Shown: piece by piece, positions 20,723 to 32,214 of the stretch | How the letters are laid out: each line of letters starts with the position of its first letter | Numbering within the stretch: position 1 is the first letter of the stretch | Assembly: GCA_949825065.1 (NCBI GenBank) | Contig: OX463849.1 | Span: 30,492,043-30,556,042, forward strand | Direction of reading: 5' to 3' | From: Odontocerum albicorne | Lineage: Eukaryota > Arthropoda > Insecta > Trichoptera > Odontoceridae | Length of the DNA stretch: 64,000 nucleotides | The notes under the pieces: model-generated | Seen by the model: only the letters and a program-made list of their open reading frames with translations | Databases searched by the model: none | Told to the model about the DNA's origin: nothing | Translations under genes and position numbers: made by a program

Positions 20723-22283
20723 TAAACAAATTATACATATCATTTATACTGTATCCCTTGCGGGGTGTGCAAATAACAAATTATACATATCAATTATTCT
20801 GTATCCCTTCCAGGGTATGCAAATAAACTAATTATACATATAATTTATCCTATATCTCTTGCAGGGTATGCAAGTAAACAAATTATACATATAATTTATT
20901 CTATATCTCTTGCAGGGTATGCAAATAAACAAATCATACATATAATTTATCCTATATCTCTTGCAGGGTATGCAAATAAACAAATTATACATATAATTTA
21001 TCCTATATCTCTTGCAGGGTATGCAAATAAACAAATTATACATATAATTTATCCTGTATCCCTCGCAGGATATGCAAATAAACAAATTGAACATATAATT
21101 TATCCCGTATCCCTTGCAGGGTATGCAAATAAACAAATTATACATATAATTTATCCTGTATCCCTTGAAGGGTATGCAAATAAACAAATTATACATATCA
21201 TTTATCCTGTATCCCACGCAGGGTATGCAAATAAGCAAATTAAACATATCATTGATCCTGTATCCCTTGCAGGGTATGCAAATAAACAAATTATACATAT
21301 CATTTATCCTGTATCCCTTGCGGGGTGTGCAAATTAACAAATTATACATATAATTTTTCCTGTATCCCATGCAGGGTATGCAAATAAACAAATAATACAT
21401 ATAATTTATCCTGTATCCCTTGCAGGGTGTGCAAATAAACAAATTATACATATAATTTATCCTGTATCCCTTGAAGGGTATGCAAATAAACAAATTATAC
21501 ATATAATTTATCCTGTATCCCTTGAAGGGTATGCAAATAAACAAATTATACATATCATTTATCCTGGATCCCATGCAGGGTATGCAAATAAACAAATTAT
21601 ACATATAATTTATCCTGTATTCCTTGCAGGGTATGCAAATAAACAAATTATACATATAATTTATCCTGTATCCCTTGCGGGGTGTGCAAATAAACAAATT
21701 ATACATATAATTTATCCTGTATCCCATGCAGGGTATGCAAATAAACAAATTATACATATAATTTATCCTGTATCCCTCGCAGGATATGCAAATAAACAAA
21801 TTATTGCAAATAAATAAATTATTCATATCATTTATCCTGTATCCCTTGCAGGGTATGCAAATAAACAAATTATACATATCATTTATCCTATATCCCTTAA
21901 AGGGTATGCAAATAAACAAATTATACATATCATTTATCCTGTATCCCTTGAAGGGTATGCAAATAAACAAATTATACATATAATTTATCCTGTATCCCAT
22001 GCAGGGTATGTAAATAAACAAATTATACATATAATTTATCCTGTATCTCATGCAGGGTATGCAAATAAACAAATTATACATATAATTTATCCTGTATCCA
22101 AATAAAATTGTATGCAAATAAACAAATTATACATATCATTTATCCTGTATCCCTTGCAGGGTATGCAAGTAAACAAATTATACATATCATTTATTCTGTA
22201 TCCCTTATCCCTTGCGGGGTGTGCAAATAAACAAATTATACATATCAATTATCCTGTATCCCTTGCAGGGTATGCAAATAAAA
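20723..22283. repeat. Minisatellite, 51 bp x ~30, with an ATGCAAAT octamer per unit
   Basis: Each unit has ACAAATTATACATATAATTT, then ATCCTGTATCCCTTGCAGGG, then TATGCAAATAA. Because 51 is 3x17, the minus strand holds a 429-codon frame (20828-22117) of 17-residue repeats containing YRINYMYNLFICIPC. This follows from the period and is not evidence of a gene. Most units carry ATGCAAAT, the octamer recognised by POU/Oct proteins in animals, and a near-palindrome CCCTTGCAGGG. Confidence 0.95.
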
Positions 22284-22759
22284 CAGATCTTTTCACTTTT
22301 CATTCCAAATACACAACTTAATATTCTTCATATTCACATATCTTATCATTTACAATATTCTATTATTTATGATCCTTCAATGTATATCTGGTTCACTTGA
22401 TTCGATCACATTTTTATTGGTCTGTCTTACATGGAAACTACTTCTGACTCGTTTATTCCCTTAGACTTTATTCCTTCATTCGTTCTCTCCACATATCCAA
22501 ATCATCGTGATTTTCTTTTCACCTTTTTCAAAATTAGGTCCACTTGACTACGCCACATTTCGTCGGTCAACATTTTCAAAGCATATCTTGCACTGCAGAC
22601 TCAAATTCTTAGTCATAAATAGGTATGCTAAGTCATTAAGAGACATTTATTATCTCAACATGTCCAATTATCGTTGCCTTTCTTTCTCCACCTTTCTTAC
22701 AACATTCATTTTATCTGTATACTAATTTTTGATGATCAAAACAGGATAAAAATTTGCTG
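22284..22759. other. Unassigned DNA right of the 51-bp array
   Basis: The first ~140 bp resemble the right flank of the 87-bp array. The rest has CT-rich short frames without recognisable motifs. Confidence 0.35.
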
Positions 22760-23260
22760 GAACAAATAGATAAAAATTACGGGGGCTATTTGTGACAGAA
22801 GGCTACCAATAAAGCTTAAAAGCAAGATCCACAAAACACTGATGAGGCCAGCTATACTATATAAAGCCAAATGTTGGCCTCTGAAGAAAATAGAGGTATA
22901 ATTACTTCATGTTACAGAGATGCTGGATGTCACTAGATTGGATAAGTTTCAAAATGAATGAATTCTTGAAACTATTAAAGTGGCACCAATAGTAGATAAA
23001 CCCCGGGAAAACATGACTATGCTGGTATGAGCAAGCGCAACGCCGAGATAAAGTGTCTACGCTAAAGACAACCCCGAATTGGAAACTCCCAAAAAGTTGC
23101 AGAAGGAAACCCAAGAAGAGTATATAAGAAAAAGGAGGAGGGCGTGATGAGACTCGGACTATCTCCGAGAGATTGGCGAGATCGAGAAAGATGGAGAAAA
23201 AGGTCCAAGCAGCCGATCCCAAATGGATGGGATAAGGCAAGGGAAAATAAGAGAAGAGTA
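22760..23260 (+). pseudogene. LINE-C (RTE-like) C-terminal fragment
   Basis: Frames combine into ICDRRLPIKLKSKIHKTLMR, PAILYKAKCWPLKK, EMLDVTRLDKFQNExILETI and KVAPIVDK. This is the CDR-VP-KLK-K-Y-T--RPA-LYG-ECW / EM-MLR---G-TRLD--RNE pattern of RTE-like ORF2 C-termini. The end resembles GLSPRDWRDRERWRKRSKQP. Stops and shifts abound, and the minus frame at 22902-23342 is its shadow. Confidence 0.75.
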
Positions 23261-23711
23261 ATTTCTGATGATATTTTTCTTTAATATTTCTTAAAATTGT
23301 GCTAATGTAAACCACCTGTTTCAAACCTTTTAACAAACGCATGTTCTTCTCAATCCTGTGCAGATCCTTTTAAAATGATTGCATTTGGAATATCTCGGTT
23401 GATTGACATTTGACCTCTGCTCTTTCGACGACCTTAGCAAAATATTCTACCGGGATCAACACTTTACGGTTTTTTTCATCTTCGTGATTAAACGCGAGAA
23501 GAATATTATTTGATCGTGTTGAAACAATTTCAACTTTTTATTTATCAAAAAACTTTGCAAAAAAGGAAAATATGTTTCTTATATATTTATAATAAACAAT
23601 TTATGCAATTTACATACCCACGGTTTTCAGATTAGTTAGGAAAAGTTTATGAAAGTATTTGTCAATATTACAAACAACTAAGGCAACACTTTTTCATAAA
23701 CTCTTTAGCAT
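23261..23711. other. Unassigned DNA
   Basis: No coding or repeat motif recognised. Confidence 0.35.
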
Positions 23712-23928
23712 TTGACAACCTCCATGGTATGGTTGGTGAGATACCTGTCTTCTAATCCGGGGGATGCGGGTTCGATTCCGTTGTTAACCAGATTTGGTGT
23801 AAAGGTTTCCAGTCTGGTCGAATCTAAGGCGTCTTTGACATATTTCTGGTTGGTTGGAGGAATTTGCAATAAACCCGCTAGGTTTTACTGTATACAACGA
23901 AAATGCAATAAAACACAATATTGCAACG
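23712..23928 (+). mobile_element. SINE-1 copy
   Basis: Head CCATGGTATGGTTGGTGAGA, box B GCGGGTTCGATTCCGTTG, then CCAGTCTGGTCGAATCTAAG, body TTTCTGGTTGGTTGGAGGAA, tail AATAAACCCGCTAGGTTTTA with a terminal run like AATGCAATAAAACACAATA. Nearly full length, so useful for the family consensus. Confidence 0.85.
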
Positions 23929-24545
23929 TAAAATATTTTTTTTTTTTTAACGACACTATCCACAATACACCATTTAAAAGTATTTTTAAATGAAAAGGCA
24001 AGGCGTAATAAACTTTACACGGTAATGCATAAAATTTTTTTTTTGGAGATATAGAACCACTTTACTAGGCAAGGTCCATGACGAAGTTACCTCATTCCGT
24101 AACCGCAAGTTGCATATATTTGTCCTCGTGAATAAAACAGTCGGCTGAAACAAAAATATTCAGTATTCACACATTTTATCATAAATTTCATATATTTGTC
24201 ATAAACACTTAGACACTCAGCTGGACCATTCATACATTGCATTCACATATTTTCACATACTTAAATCTCAAGCAATCACATACTTGAAAATTAGTATTCT
24301 GAGACCGCAACATTACAAAAGACTTGTTCCCAATTTAGCTTCATCCTGTCTCTGCAAATCTCCCTCACCGGTTTTCTCCAGACTTTCCTTGATATTCTAA
24401 CCAAATACTTAACCCATGTTTTATCCAAGAAGATTTTTCTGATTAGCATTAATTTTAATATATATATTTAACACTTAATTGAAAGAAAATATGTCTGAAG
24501 TTTTGGGTCAAACTTTGTGGAACTCCATATTATATTATTTAATTG
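23929..24545. other. Unassigned DNA
   Basis: A short stretch near 24045-24080 (ACCACTTTACTAGGCAAGGT) resembles 37675-37705, so it may be a weak dispersed repeat. Otherwise nothing recognised. Confidence 0.35.
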
Positions 24546-24549
24546 TAAT

Positions 24550-25740
24550 TTATTTTATCAAACACTGTTTATTCCATTTTTTGTAACGGTATAACCCTAC
24601 CGGTTTCAAGGCTTTCATCTCATTTTCAGGGGAGCACAAACAAGACTGAATTCTGTTCGAACTGGTACCGATATACACCCTTCAACGGTTGGGGACATTC
24701 GCGATGGGGACTGAGGGCTAAGGGAGACATGGGACGATCTCGGCCAGCAGCGGAGATACTTTTGGGATATATGTGTTTGATAGATGTTCGCCTCGATGTA
24801 CTGACTTACAAATTTCTAGGGTCTCTAATCTGTCCAATTAATTTCCGTTACTACTGATATGTAAGAATTTGGCATCATCGATATAAAAAGTGTGGTTTTC
24901 ACGGTGACAATGATTAAGGCGGATTTGTGTTCACGAAACCTCTTTTCAAAGGATCTTCTTGTCTTTCCTATATAGAAATTATCACAGTCAGCACATAAAA
25001 GTTTATACACACCACGGTTGCTAAGTATTCCATTTTAAACTTTCCCGTTAAATAAGAGTTTCCGGAGATTAAAATTAGTGGTATTTCGTATATGTTTTTT
25101 TATAAATAGGACTTTGTTCCATTTATAGGTATGCTTATAGGTGTCGTTAAATATATGATCTTTTATAAGTTTCTTTTTTGTTTTGTTTTTTAAAAGTGAA
25201 TCAATGAGGCTTCCAGGTTAACCATTATTTGTAGCTATTTTCTTAATGGTTATTAATTATTTTTTTAAATTTTCGTCGGTTAATGGGACACTGAGCAATC
25301 TATGAAGCACACAGTTAAAGGCGACAAATTTTTGGTTATTAAGATGATTGGAAGTTGCTGGAATTATAGAGTCTAAATAAGTGTCTTTTCTATATATATA
25401 TCAAAGTCAAATGAACCATTTTTGCGAGATAACGTTAAGTACAAGAAATTAAATTTTACGTTCTGTTATGTTTCTAGTGTAAATTTTATAAAACTCTATA
25501 GATTTTAAATATGTTAGAAGTTGGTGTAATTGTCTATCGGTACCGGTCCAAACTTAAACTTACTCCTAAAAATACATTTTTCAAAATAGTTCATAAATAT
25601 TTCATTTAAGAGTGGAGACAACGGTGAGCCAATAGCTAAACCATTTGTTTGTTTATATATTGTATTGTTGAAATTACCGTAATTTTGTTGTGTTTACTAA
25701 AACAAATTACAATGTCTTTAAACCTCCACAACGTTAATGC
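24550..25740 (-). pseudogene. PLE-2: Penelope-like element with RT motif and GIY-YIG endonuclease
   Basis: Coding is on the minus strand. Near 25640 it begins YKQTNGLAIGSPLSPLLNEI, the NG-AMGSPLSP block of reverse transcriptase, followed by FMNYFEKCIF. A broken linker continues (SFDFDIYRKDTYLDS near 25380; NLRKLLFNGKV near 25040). It then reads VYKLLCADCDNFYIGKTRRS and FEKRFREHKSAL, the GIY-YIG nuclease with its R and E-H residues. The RT is 5'-truncated upstream of that block. A non-coding terminal repeat follows (24550-24660). The 5' side near 25685 is joined to a plus-oriented tail of the same terminal repeat. Confidence 0.8.
24592..24636 (-). ncRNA. Hammerhead-like core in PLE-2 terminal repeat, mutated
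   Basis: On the minus strand: CCC, then CTGAAAA (core G8 replaced by A), a hairpin with CCTT on its 3' side, GAAAC, a CG loop, GTA, and GGG. Stem III would be AC/GU, the cleavage triplet GUA, and stem I at least CCC/GGG. Other PLE-2 ends carry the intact CTGATGA (for example 26857-26863, minus strand). This copy should be inactive because of the core change. Confidence 0.4.
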
Positions 25741-26794
25741 CTTAACTATAAACAATATATTATTTAACGTTGCTATTCTACTAATTACATAAATCTCCGT
25801 TACATGTATTTCTACCTTCTAAACCGAAGCTCTCTTCAAGCTGAATGATCTTTATAATACTACTATGGACCACTCACAACAAAGTGTGAATATATGGAAA
25901 GATTTTAAATTTAATGAACTTATTAAAATGTTTTATGAAAAGGGTTTACTATCATTAAGGATAATATTAAGAAATTTATTTGCAACTACTGAACTGTAGT
26001 CTCTCAAATAATTCTCTTCTCACTAATATTTGTCTTTCCTTTCATTCCTCTTTTTTCTTCTCTATTACGGTTCTTTGTTTGTAAGCCATTGTTTTTTTTT
26101 CTTCTCCTAAATATGTGTATATTTTATTTGTCCCTAATCCTACGTTTAGAGCTCCTGACTTGTGTTTGCTTTATACAATCTTAAATGATACATGAGACGC
26201 CATAAAATACACAAAAAGCCCTTATGTTTTATATGGATAAGTAAACAAAAATATCAAATATTTCTCGTCATTTACAGAAAGAAGATTTAAACGGTAGATT
26301 CGAGTTTGTTACAATATAATAATTTTATTTCTATGTCATTTTTTTAGCTATTTCTAACAATTGTTGTGTAGTGTACTATACTTATTGGCATATTTTAATG
26401 TCATACGTTCAACTATTATAGAAACATGTTAAAGACCGCTTGACTAGAAATATGACTTAAAATATCATTTAAAAATCTGAATCGAAACTGAAATCGAACC
26501 GGTTGTTGTATTATTATTGCGTAAGATTAAATGAATCGATCTTTTATATTTATTGAATCATTCGATTTTTCGAGTAAAATTACAATTGATTCAATCGTTG
26601 TCTGCTTCAAAGCGTTAGAGATATGAGTGGCATATGCAACTTTATGAAACACATGAACGAAGGTTTTTTAAATATTTTTTATCCATTATTTTATATCAGT
26701 TTTGTTAATTCATGATTCAATAGTCTTTAGTGGAGATCTGCTATAAAGTGGACCGCTTTGATATTTTTTTAAATAGCTGTCATTTGTTTAGACA
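25741..26794. other. Unassigned AT-rich DNA
   Basis: No coding frame or repeat recognised. The first bases continue a tail shared with other PLE-2 loci (AAACCTCCACAACGTTAATG). Confidence 0.35.
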
Positions 26795-26965
26795 AACACT
26801 GTTTATTTTACTAAATAAAATGGTATAACCCATACAGTTTCAAGGTTTTCACCTCATCATCAGAGTAACAAAAACAAATTTATTTACACTCCCCTGATGA
26901 TGAGTTCATAACCTTGAAACCAGTGGGGTTAAACCTTTACATAGAGTGGAATAAACAGTTTCTTG
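26795..26965. mobile_element. PLE-2 terminal repeats in inverted (fold-back) arrangement
   Basis: A minus-oriented terminal repeat (26795-26870, beginning CAAACACTGTTTATTTTACT) faces a plus-oriented one (26885-26960, ending AGTGGAATAAACAG), with no coding between them. Both arms hold the CTGATGA...GAAAC phrase. The plus arm has GTG where the cleavage triplet GTA is expected, so it should not self-cleave. Confidence 0.65.
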
Positions 26966-29159
26966 AATCTTAAAAAAGACGTTTGTTTCATTATGTAATG
27001 TTATGTTTATAATTTTTTAATAAAATAAATAAAACACTTGTTTTTCATTTCGTATTCACCTTTGTTTAATTTAAGTTCACTACCTGTTTCAAAGACATTT
27101 GTCTTCCTCGTTAGGTAAAGTTGAACGAAATTACGTCTAAAATTATTTTTTTCTAATTGTAATAGGTATAGGAAATGGGAATGGGAGAAATGGCTAATAT
27201 AAGGCAAGGAGTAGGTAGGCGTCAAAATAATAGCGTCAGAGGACCATTATTGAAATTAATTAAAAAATTTATAATGTTGAGGCTTAATTTAACGCTTTTT
27301 TTAATCTCCAGAATTTATAAATTGTCCAGCTGCAATCCCCCTCGGCTCGTGTGCAGAATCCGCAAACCACGATCGATATCAAACGAATATTTTTTTTTAT
27401 TCGACTAAATAAATAACAATGTATTGAAACCTCCACAGTGTTAACGCCTTAACTATAAATAATATTTTAAATAGTTTTTTGTAAACCAATACTGATTTTA
27501 TTTTATGAAAATCAAAACCCAAAATCTAGAAATTAAAGAATTACGGAGATCGTTGAATATTTTTCTCAAAACAGATTTTCCCCATTTTCTGAAGGCAGTG
27601 TTAACCGAAATATGAACCTTGAGTTTTTTTAATCTCATGTAACACACAGTGATATTTATCACCTAGTTTTCAGTTAGTCGGGTAAAAGACCCGTCTGGTT
27701 TACTCCTGTCTTTTCGATTTTTAACACTCAACATTAACTGTTAATAAAATAAAATAAATTCTTCAAAATTATGTACACGTTTTAATACTGTGGTGACCTG
27801 TGAATACTTGCGAAAGATTGTGAAAACGATTTAAATTTTTCATTATAAACTGACTCCAACAGTTTTGTTACAAGAACTCTATCTCAAGACTTATCTACGA
27901 GGATTTCAATCTCAAGACGTTTCCAAGCGGATTTCAAAGTGTTGGCGCGCTTTCCTTAGTCCTATTTATTTTCTTGATCCATTTGACATCCATAGCAATC
28001 AATTGACCCCTCCCATCGTTATTGATTGATCATCGTTCACGTTAATTGATTGTTAATTGTTTATATATCAAGGGACATAACCCACTGCAACTTTTCATTC
28101 AGTTAAAATCTCAATTTCGAACTATCTACACGTTTATGTGTGTATTGTTTGTGCGCTTTTAAAAACGAAGTTATCGCTGATGTAGAACAAGTGTTTTAAG
28201 GTTTAATTAGAGTCAAGTAGCCATTTTAGGTTAGTCATTATCTTTACTCCGTTAAATATTGCACCCAGATATACAGTATAAAAAACTAATCAATTAAAAA
28301 AGTACGCAAGGAGTTATGACAAAAAATATCTTTATTATGCTGTTTTGTAATATGTAGTACTCTAAAAGCGCTCTTATGTTATATTTCAGGTGTGCTGTAA
28401 ACTTGGATAAGATGATCTAAAAGTTGCATCAGTCGAGAATCAAACCTCGAATATAAAGCAAGCACGTTTTTAACCTTTAGATAACGATGCTATTTCGAGT
28501 TATTATTATATAATACTTGAAGAAAAATACAATAATTCAATTTATATTCCAAAAACCTTCACTTTAAAAGCCTTTCTTTTTTCAAAGAAAAAAGTAAATT
28601 ATACCAATAGAGAGCTTTAACTTCATACAATTTACGAAAATAGAATTCGACTTATTTTCTTTATTAATTATTTCAATTATCCTTCTAAGAAGATTGTTAA
28701 ATGTGATCTTGTCATCAGTACACTAAGTTAACATTAAAGGATACCAGTATCGACTCTCGAGTTATAAACCAATGGATTTAGTTAAAAACATTTTTCGACA
28801 CAATTTATTAAAATTTTCAAACATTTTTACAATAGTTGTTTTAAGAACAAATTTTTTTGTGTTTCCATATATCTTGTGAAATATTGATGGATATCTGATA
28901 ATTTCTCTTTCAACGTTTTTGAAAAAAAAACACATAGCCTTTTTTAACTACCCTTGGTAGAAATAATAACAAACTTAAGAGCTCTTTGATAATGCATGAA
29001 ATACGATTTGCAAAAAATATAATTTCTTGATACGAAAGTTTGCTGAATATTCAGGTATCCCGACTTTGGTTAACTTTGAGAATAGGACAGTTTTTTTTTC
29101 AATCATTTTTCACCTTATTTGAGAATTGAATAATTTTGTTTTACATTTCGATTGCACAT
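26966..29159. other. Unassigned AT-rich DNA with one PLE-2 tail relic
   Basis: At 27408-27470, AATGTATTGAAACCTCCACA...TTAACGCCTTAACTATAAATAA matches the tail found beyond the inverted PLE-2 repeats. Elsewhere there are short frames without motifs (27007-27408) and no arrays. Confidence 0.4.
28060..28105 (+). promoter_or_regulatory. Possible core promoter (TATA plus arthropod-like initiator)
   Basis: TATATA at about 28062-28067 is followed, roughly 35 bases on, by TCAGTT at 28098-28103, which fits the arthropod initiator consensus TCAGT. The spacing is slightly long and no gene downstream supports it. In AT-rich DNA a chance match is likely. Confidence 0.15.
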
Positions 29160-29335
29160 CGAAAAATCTGGTAAATCTATTGCAATGTGGCGATCTTTTG
29201 TATCCAATGGTAAAGATGTTGAAGAGACCATAAATGAAAACCAGACATGTCATTTTCAAATCAAATAGGTTCCAACTGGAATAGAATCCGCGACGCTTCG
29301 AAAGAAAGACAAGCATCTTTCCAACTCGCTGTACT
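29160..29335 (-). mobile_element. SINE-1 copy, degenerate, minus strand
   Basis: On the minus strand: a diverged head around 29290-29330 (CTTGTCTTTCTTTCGAAGCG), box B region GCGGATTCTATTCCAGTTGG, body and tail CCATTGGATACAAAAGATCG and CACATTGCAATAGATTTACC. Order fits SINE-1. Confidence 0.6.
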
Positions 29336-29464
29336 ATGTATATATAAAGATATAGATGCTAAGGGAATGCATTCCATAAAACTTATAAGCTCTCGAAAAT
29401 GGTCACTCGTGAATTTAACAGTATATTATATAAAATACATTTTTTTAAAACACACTATCCTCTA

Positions 29465-29590
29465 TTTTTTTATATGAACCCAATAGAAATATGTTTACAT
29501 TATAGTTTTTTTATATGAACCCAATAGAAATATGTTTACATTTAAATTTTTTTATATGAACCCAATAGAAATATGTTTACATTATAAATT
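29465..29590. repeat. Tandem repeat, 41 bp x 3
   Basis: TATATGAACCCAATAGAAAT starts at 29471, 29512 and 29553, giving a 41-bp period with T-run length variation. Confidence 0.9.
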
Positions 29591-30038
29591 TTTTTTTCAA
29601 ACTCGTACCTTTCTTAGCTAAATCCACAATTATTTTTACAGTCAATACTACTTCTTCATCTATCTGCCGGTATATTCAGAAAATATTGGAATAGAAACAG
29701 AATCCATCTTTCCGTGACAGTCGCTTAGATCTCCGCCGGTTCTTGACTCTCTTCTAGCGCAAATCCTCCCTTCCTCCTTCCGTTCATACCTCTTCTCCCA
29801 CATGCCCGCCTCCGCTCCAGCTCGCTCTTACAGCTCCAAGATAAGGCACGATCTCTACCGCCAAGCCACGCTGTATCCATTTAAGGGATACATCTAATTT
29901 CAAGTGCTCTCCAATTGTATAAGATGGCACAAAAGTGTATCAAATATTTATTATTAAGCAATTTTTTTATTTATTTACGTGATAAAAGATACAGTTTTAG
30001 GAACGGTTGTTCCTTAAAGGAGAGATGATGAGGATGAT
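29591..30038. other. Unassigned, locally GC-richer DNA
   Basis: Around 29700-29880 base composition rises and pyrimidine-rich stretches occur. No frame or terminus is recognisable. It could be internal remnant of the LTR element to its right, but no primer-binding site or gag motif is visible. Confidence 0.3.
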
Positions 30039-30384
30039 TGTTGATAAATAAAAACTTGTCGAAATCGGAATATGCAAAGAGGAATTTTATTGATAAACGT
30101 CGGTATTTATAATATTTTGGACGTGTGCGGGAATGCGCACGAGATATATCGCTGTCTCGTCTTTGCGCTTACAATATGTTTATTGTCGAAGCGTAGGTAT
30201 CCTTTGTTTTGAGAGACAGCGCGAAAGATGTGTTGCTCTCTCCTTTCCTCATGGAATGCGGTCTCCGCTAGTAGTGAGTTGAATGACCGACCGCGTGGAC
30301 TTTGTCCATTGTGTGTCTCACATTGTTAAGGTGGGGCAAAGGTCGTCTCGTGGGTTCAGTGACCGCACGTATAGTCGCTACACA
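30039..30384 (-). mobile_element. Probable solo LTR
   Basis: On the minus strand it starts TGTGTAGCGACTATACGTGC and ends TTATTTATCAACA, giving TGT...ACA termini. It contains a TATAAATA box (about 30108-30116) followed by an AATAAA polyadenylation signal (about 30090) in correct order. It is GC-richer than its surroundings, and no internal retroviral-like coding lies on either side. Five-base flanks (ATGAT and GTTAT) match at only three positions, so the target duplication is not proven. Confidence 0.55.
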
Positions 30385-30394
30385 GTTATAAAAT

Positions 30395-30646
30395 AAAAGA
30401 TGAAGAATTACGCTATTTAGCTAGTATTTTCTAAGATGAACGGTGTGTAGAGATAGGAAACAAAGTCAATAGGGCACTAAAACATATACACAAAAACTGA
30501 ACAGTTTCAAAATCTGCTAAGATGATAACATTGTTCACAACACTAACATAGTACCAACTTTGATGCATGGGAGTGAACCGTAGGTATGGAAAAAAACTGA
30601 AAAGGGGACTAAATAATTGTTGCGGTGATAAGGGATGAATGTTAAC
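30395..30646 (+). pseudogene. LINE-A fragment split by a TTAA-type DNA element
   Basis: Plus-strand frames give CRDRKQSQ-GTKTYTQKLN, then NIVPTLMHGSEPxVWKKTEK, the DR-VA-GNKVNG / ILVPTLMHGSETWVWKKTE block. It stops at GATGAATGTTAACTAAAG, exactly where other LINE-A copies read GAATGT-AACTTAAGG, and a DNA element begins there. Confidence 0.65.
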
Positions 30647-30650
30647 TAAA

Positions 30651-31515
30651 GGGGGTTTTCTCATTTCGCAGGCCGGAAAATCGACGATTTTTCAGATTTT
30701 TTTTCAATGAAAGAATTATTTTTTTAAATCGTTGTTTTTTAGACATATTTATTTATATTTTGAGAACATTTTTATAAAATTTCATGATATTTTTTTTTTT
30801 TTGTTATTAAGTCGGAAGTAAGGCCGCCAGTACATGGAAGGGGTCCATTATGAGCGTTATTGTGGTTGATGTATAAGTCTGAAAATTTAAAAAAATCGGT
30901 TTTACTCATAAATCATGTGGCTATGGCCAATACTAGAATAGTTTTAAATAAATGGTGGCTTGTTGAAATTAAAAATCCATTTTTTTTTTCTTTTTTTTTG
31001 TCTTTAAATCGATTGAAATAATTCTAGTACCGGATATGGAAGAAGGTATAACAAAGAGAATTAGTATGTTACTTATTCATTAAAATCGGTTAATTTAGTT
31101 TTGGAGTTATTATGGGGAATAGTTTAAAAAAAGTGATTTTTCAGGAAACGCCTTTAAAGTGTCAAGTGCGATTTTTACACGAATTAAAGTAAATATTTTC
31201 AACTTACTGGGAATCAGCAATTCCACGGCCATGTAGACTGGTTTAAAAATCCCGGCAAACGAAATATCAATTCATCATTCCAAGAAATCCTATTGGACGA
31301 GAATTCTTGTAAAATAAGGCTACTGCCATAACAATAGACGACCCGAAAGCTGGAAAACTCAGGTCATTTTTGGACCGGTGCGCTCGACTATAAAACCTCA
31401 TAAATTTTCGAATTTTCAAGATTTTTTAACCACTCTTACCGGAAATTGCTCAAAAAGGATTATAAAAAAAATGAAATGAATTGATTTTTTCAAAATTCCA
31501 AATGAGAATACCCAC
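30651..31515. mobile_element. TTAA-type DNA element (piggyBac- or Kolobok-like), ~865 bp
   Basis: The left end is GGGGGTTTTCTCATTT. The right end, read inverted, is AGTGGGTATTCTCATTT. The right side is followed by TTAA at 31516-31519. The left side is preceded by TAAA, which in uninterrupted LINE-A copies is TTAA, so the target was TTAA. There is no transposase frame. Internal GC-poor sequence has scattered long T runs. The superfamily cannot be settled from the ends alone. Confidence 0.55.
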
Positions 31516-31519
31516 TTAA

Positions 31520-32214
31520 GTGATGTGTTGTGTTGAGATAAATTATGAAAAACCATTTATATCAATTGACATGGTTTTTTTACTACAATAAACAAGTGAA
31601 ATTGTCATACAATATAGAGTATTTAAAACCAATTGTAAATAGCGGACAGTTAAGTAAACATAAAAGAAAACATAACATTTATAAAGTTTATGAATATTCC
31701 TGAATTATATAAAAAAAACGACGAAAAAGATGGAATCGATCGTTGCTTGTGGATCCTTGACTTGATAAAAATAATATTATAAATATATTCAATTTTAATA
31801 TTTCAAAGTTTCAACTCTAGTCTTTTTCTAAATCAATGATTTTTAATCGTTTGAATGGACTTGGTTCATCGTTAAACACTTGGGTACTAATTTCAACAGT
31901 ATTGTATCGAACGTATGCGTCACCTAAAATATATGATTTCATTTGTGTAATTGCTGTGTAAATATTGAAGAGTTGGTATCCGTACCTATTGTAATGAAAT
32001 TTTCCTTATGCGTGACCTTCGCAATAATCACTTTAAATAATCTAACAGTCCATGCATGCAGAGAACTCGCGGTACGCATGTTATCCAGTAGGTCTTGACG
32101 GCATAAACGGGCGAATAAAAGGGCTTACGATGAGTGATGGGCTGCACATAAGGAACAAAAAATGAGCAAAATATATTCTCAGTTTCTGGAACGTCTACTG
32201 TATTTTATTTACGA
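31520..32214. other. Unassigned DNA; start may resume LINE-A
   Basis: The first bases after TTAA (GTGATGTGTTGTGTTGAG) resemble LINE-A downstream of its TTAA but decay quickly. No feature is recognised further on until the Helitron terminus. Confidence 0.35.

Noticed and set aside
20828..22117. 429-codon minus-strand frame with 17-residue repeats
   Set aside because: The 51-bp period is a multiple of three and stop-free in one frame by accident. Units vary without regard to codon position and there is no promoter or signal sequence. Called as satellite.
22902..23342. 146-codon minus-strand frame
   Set aside because: Antisense of the RTE-like LINE-C fragment.
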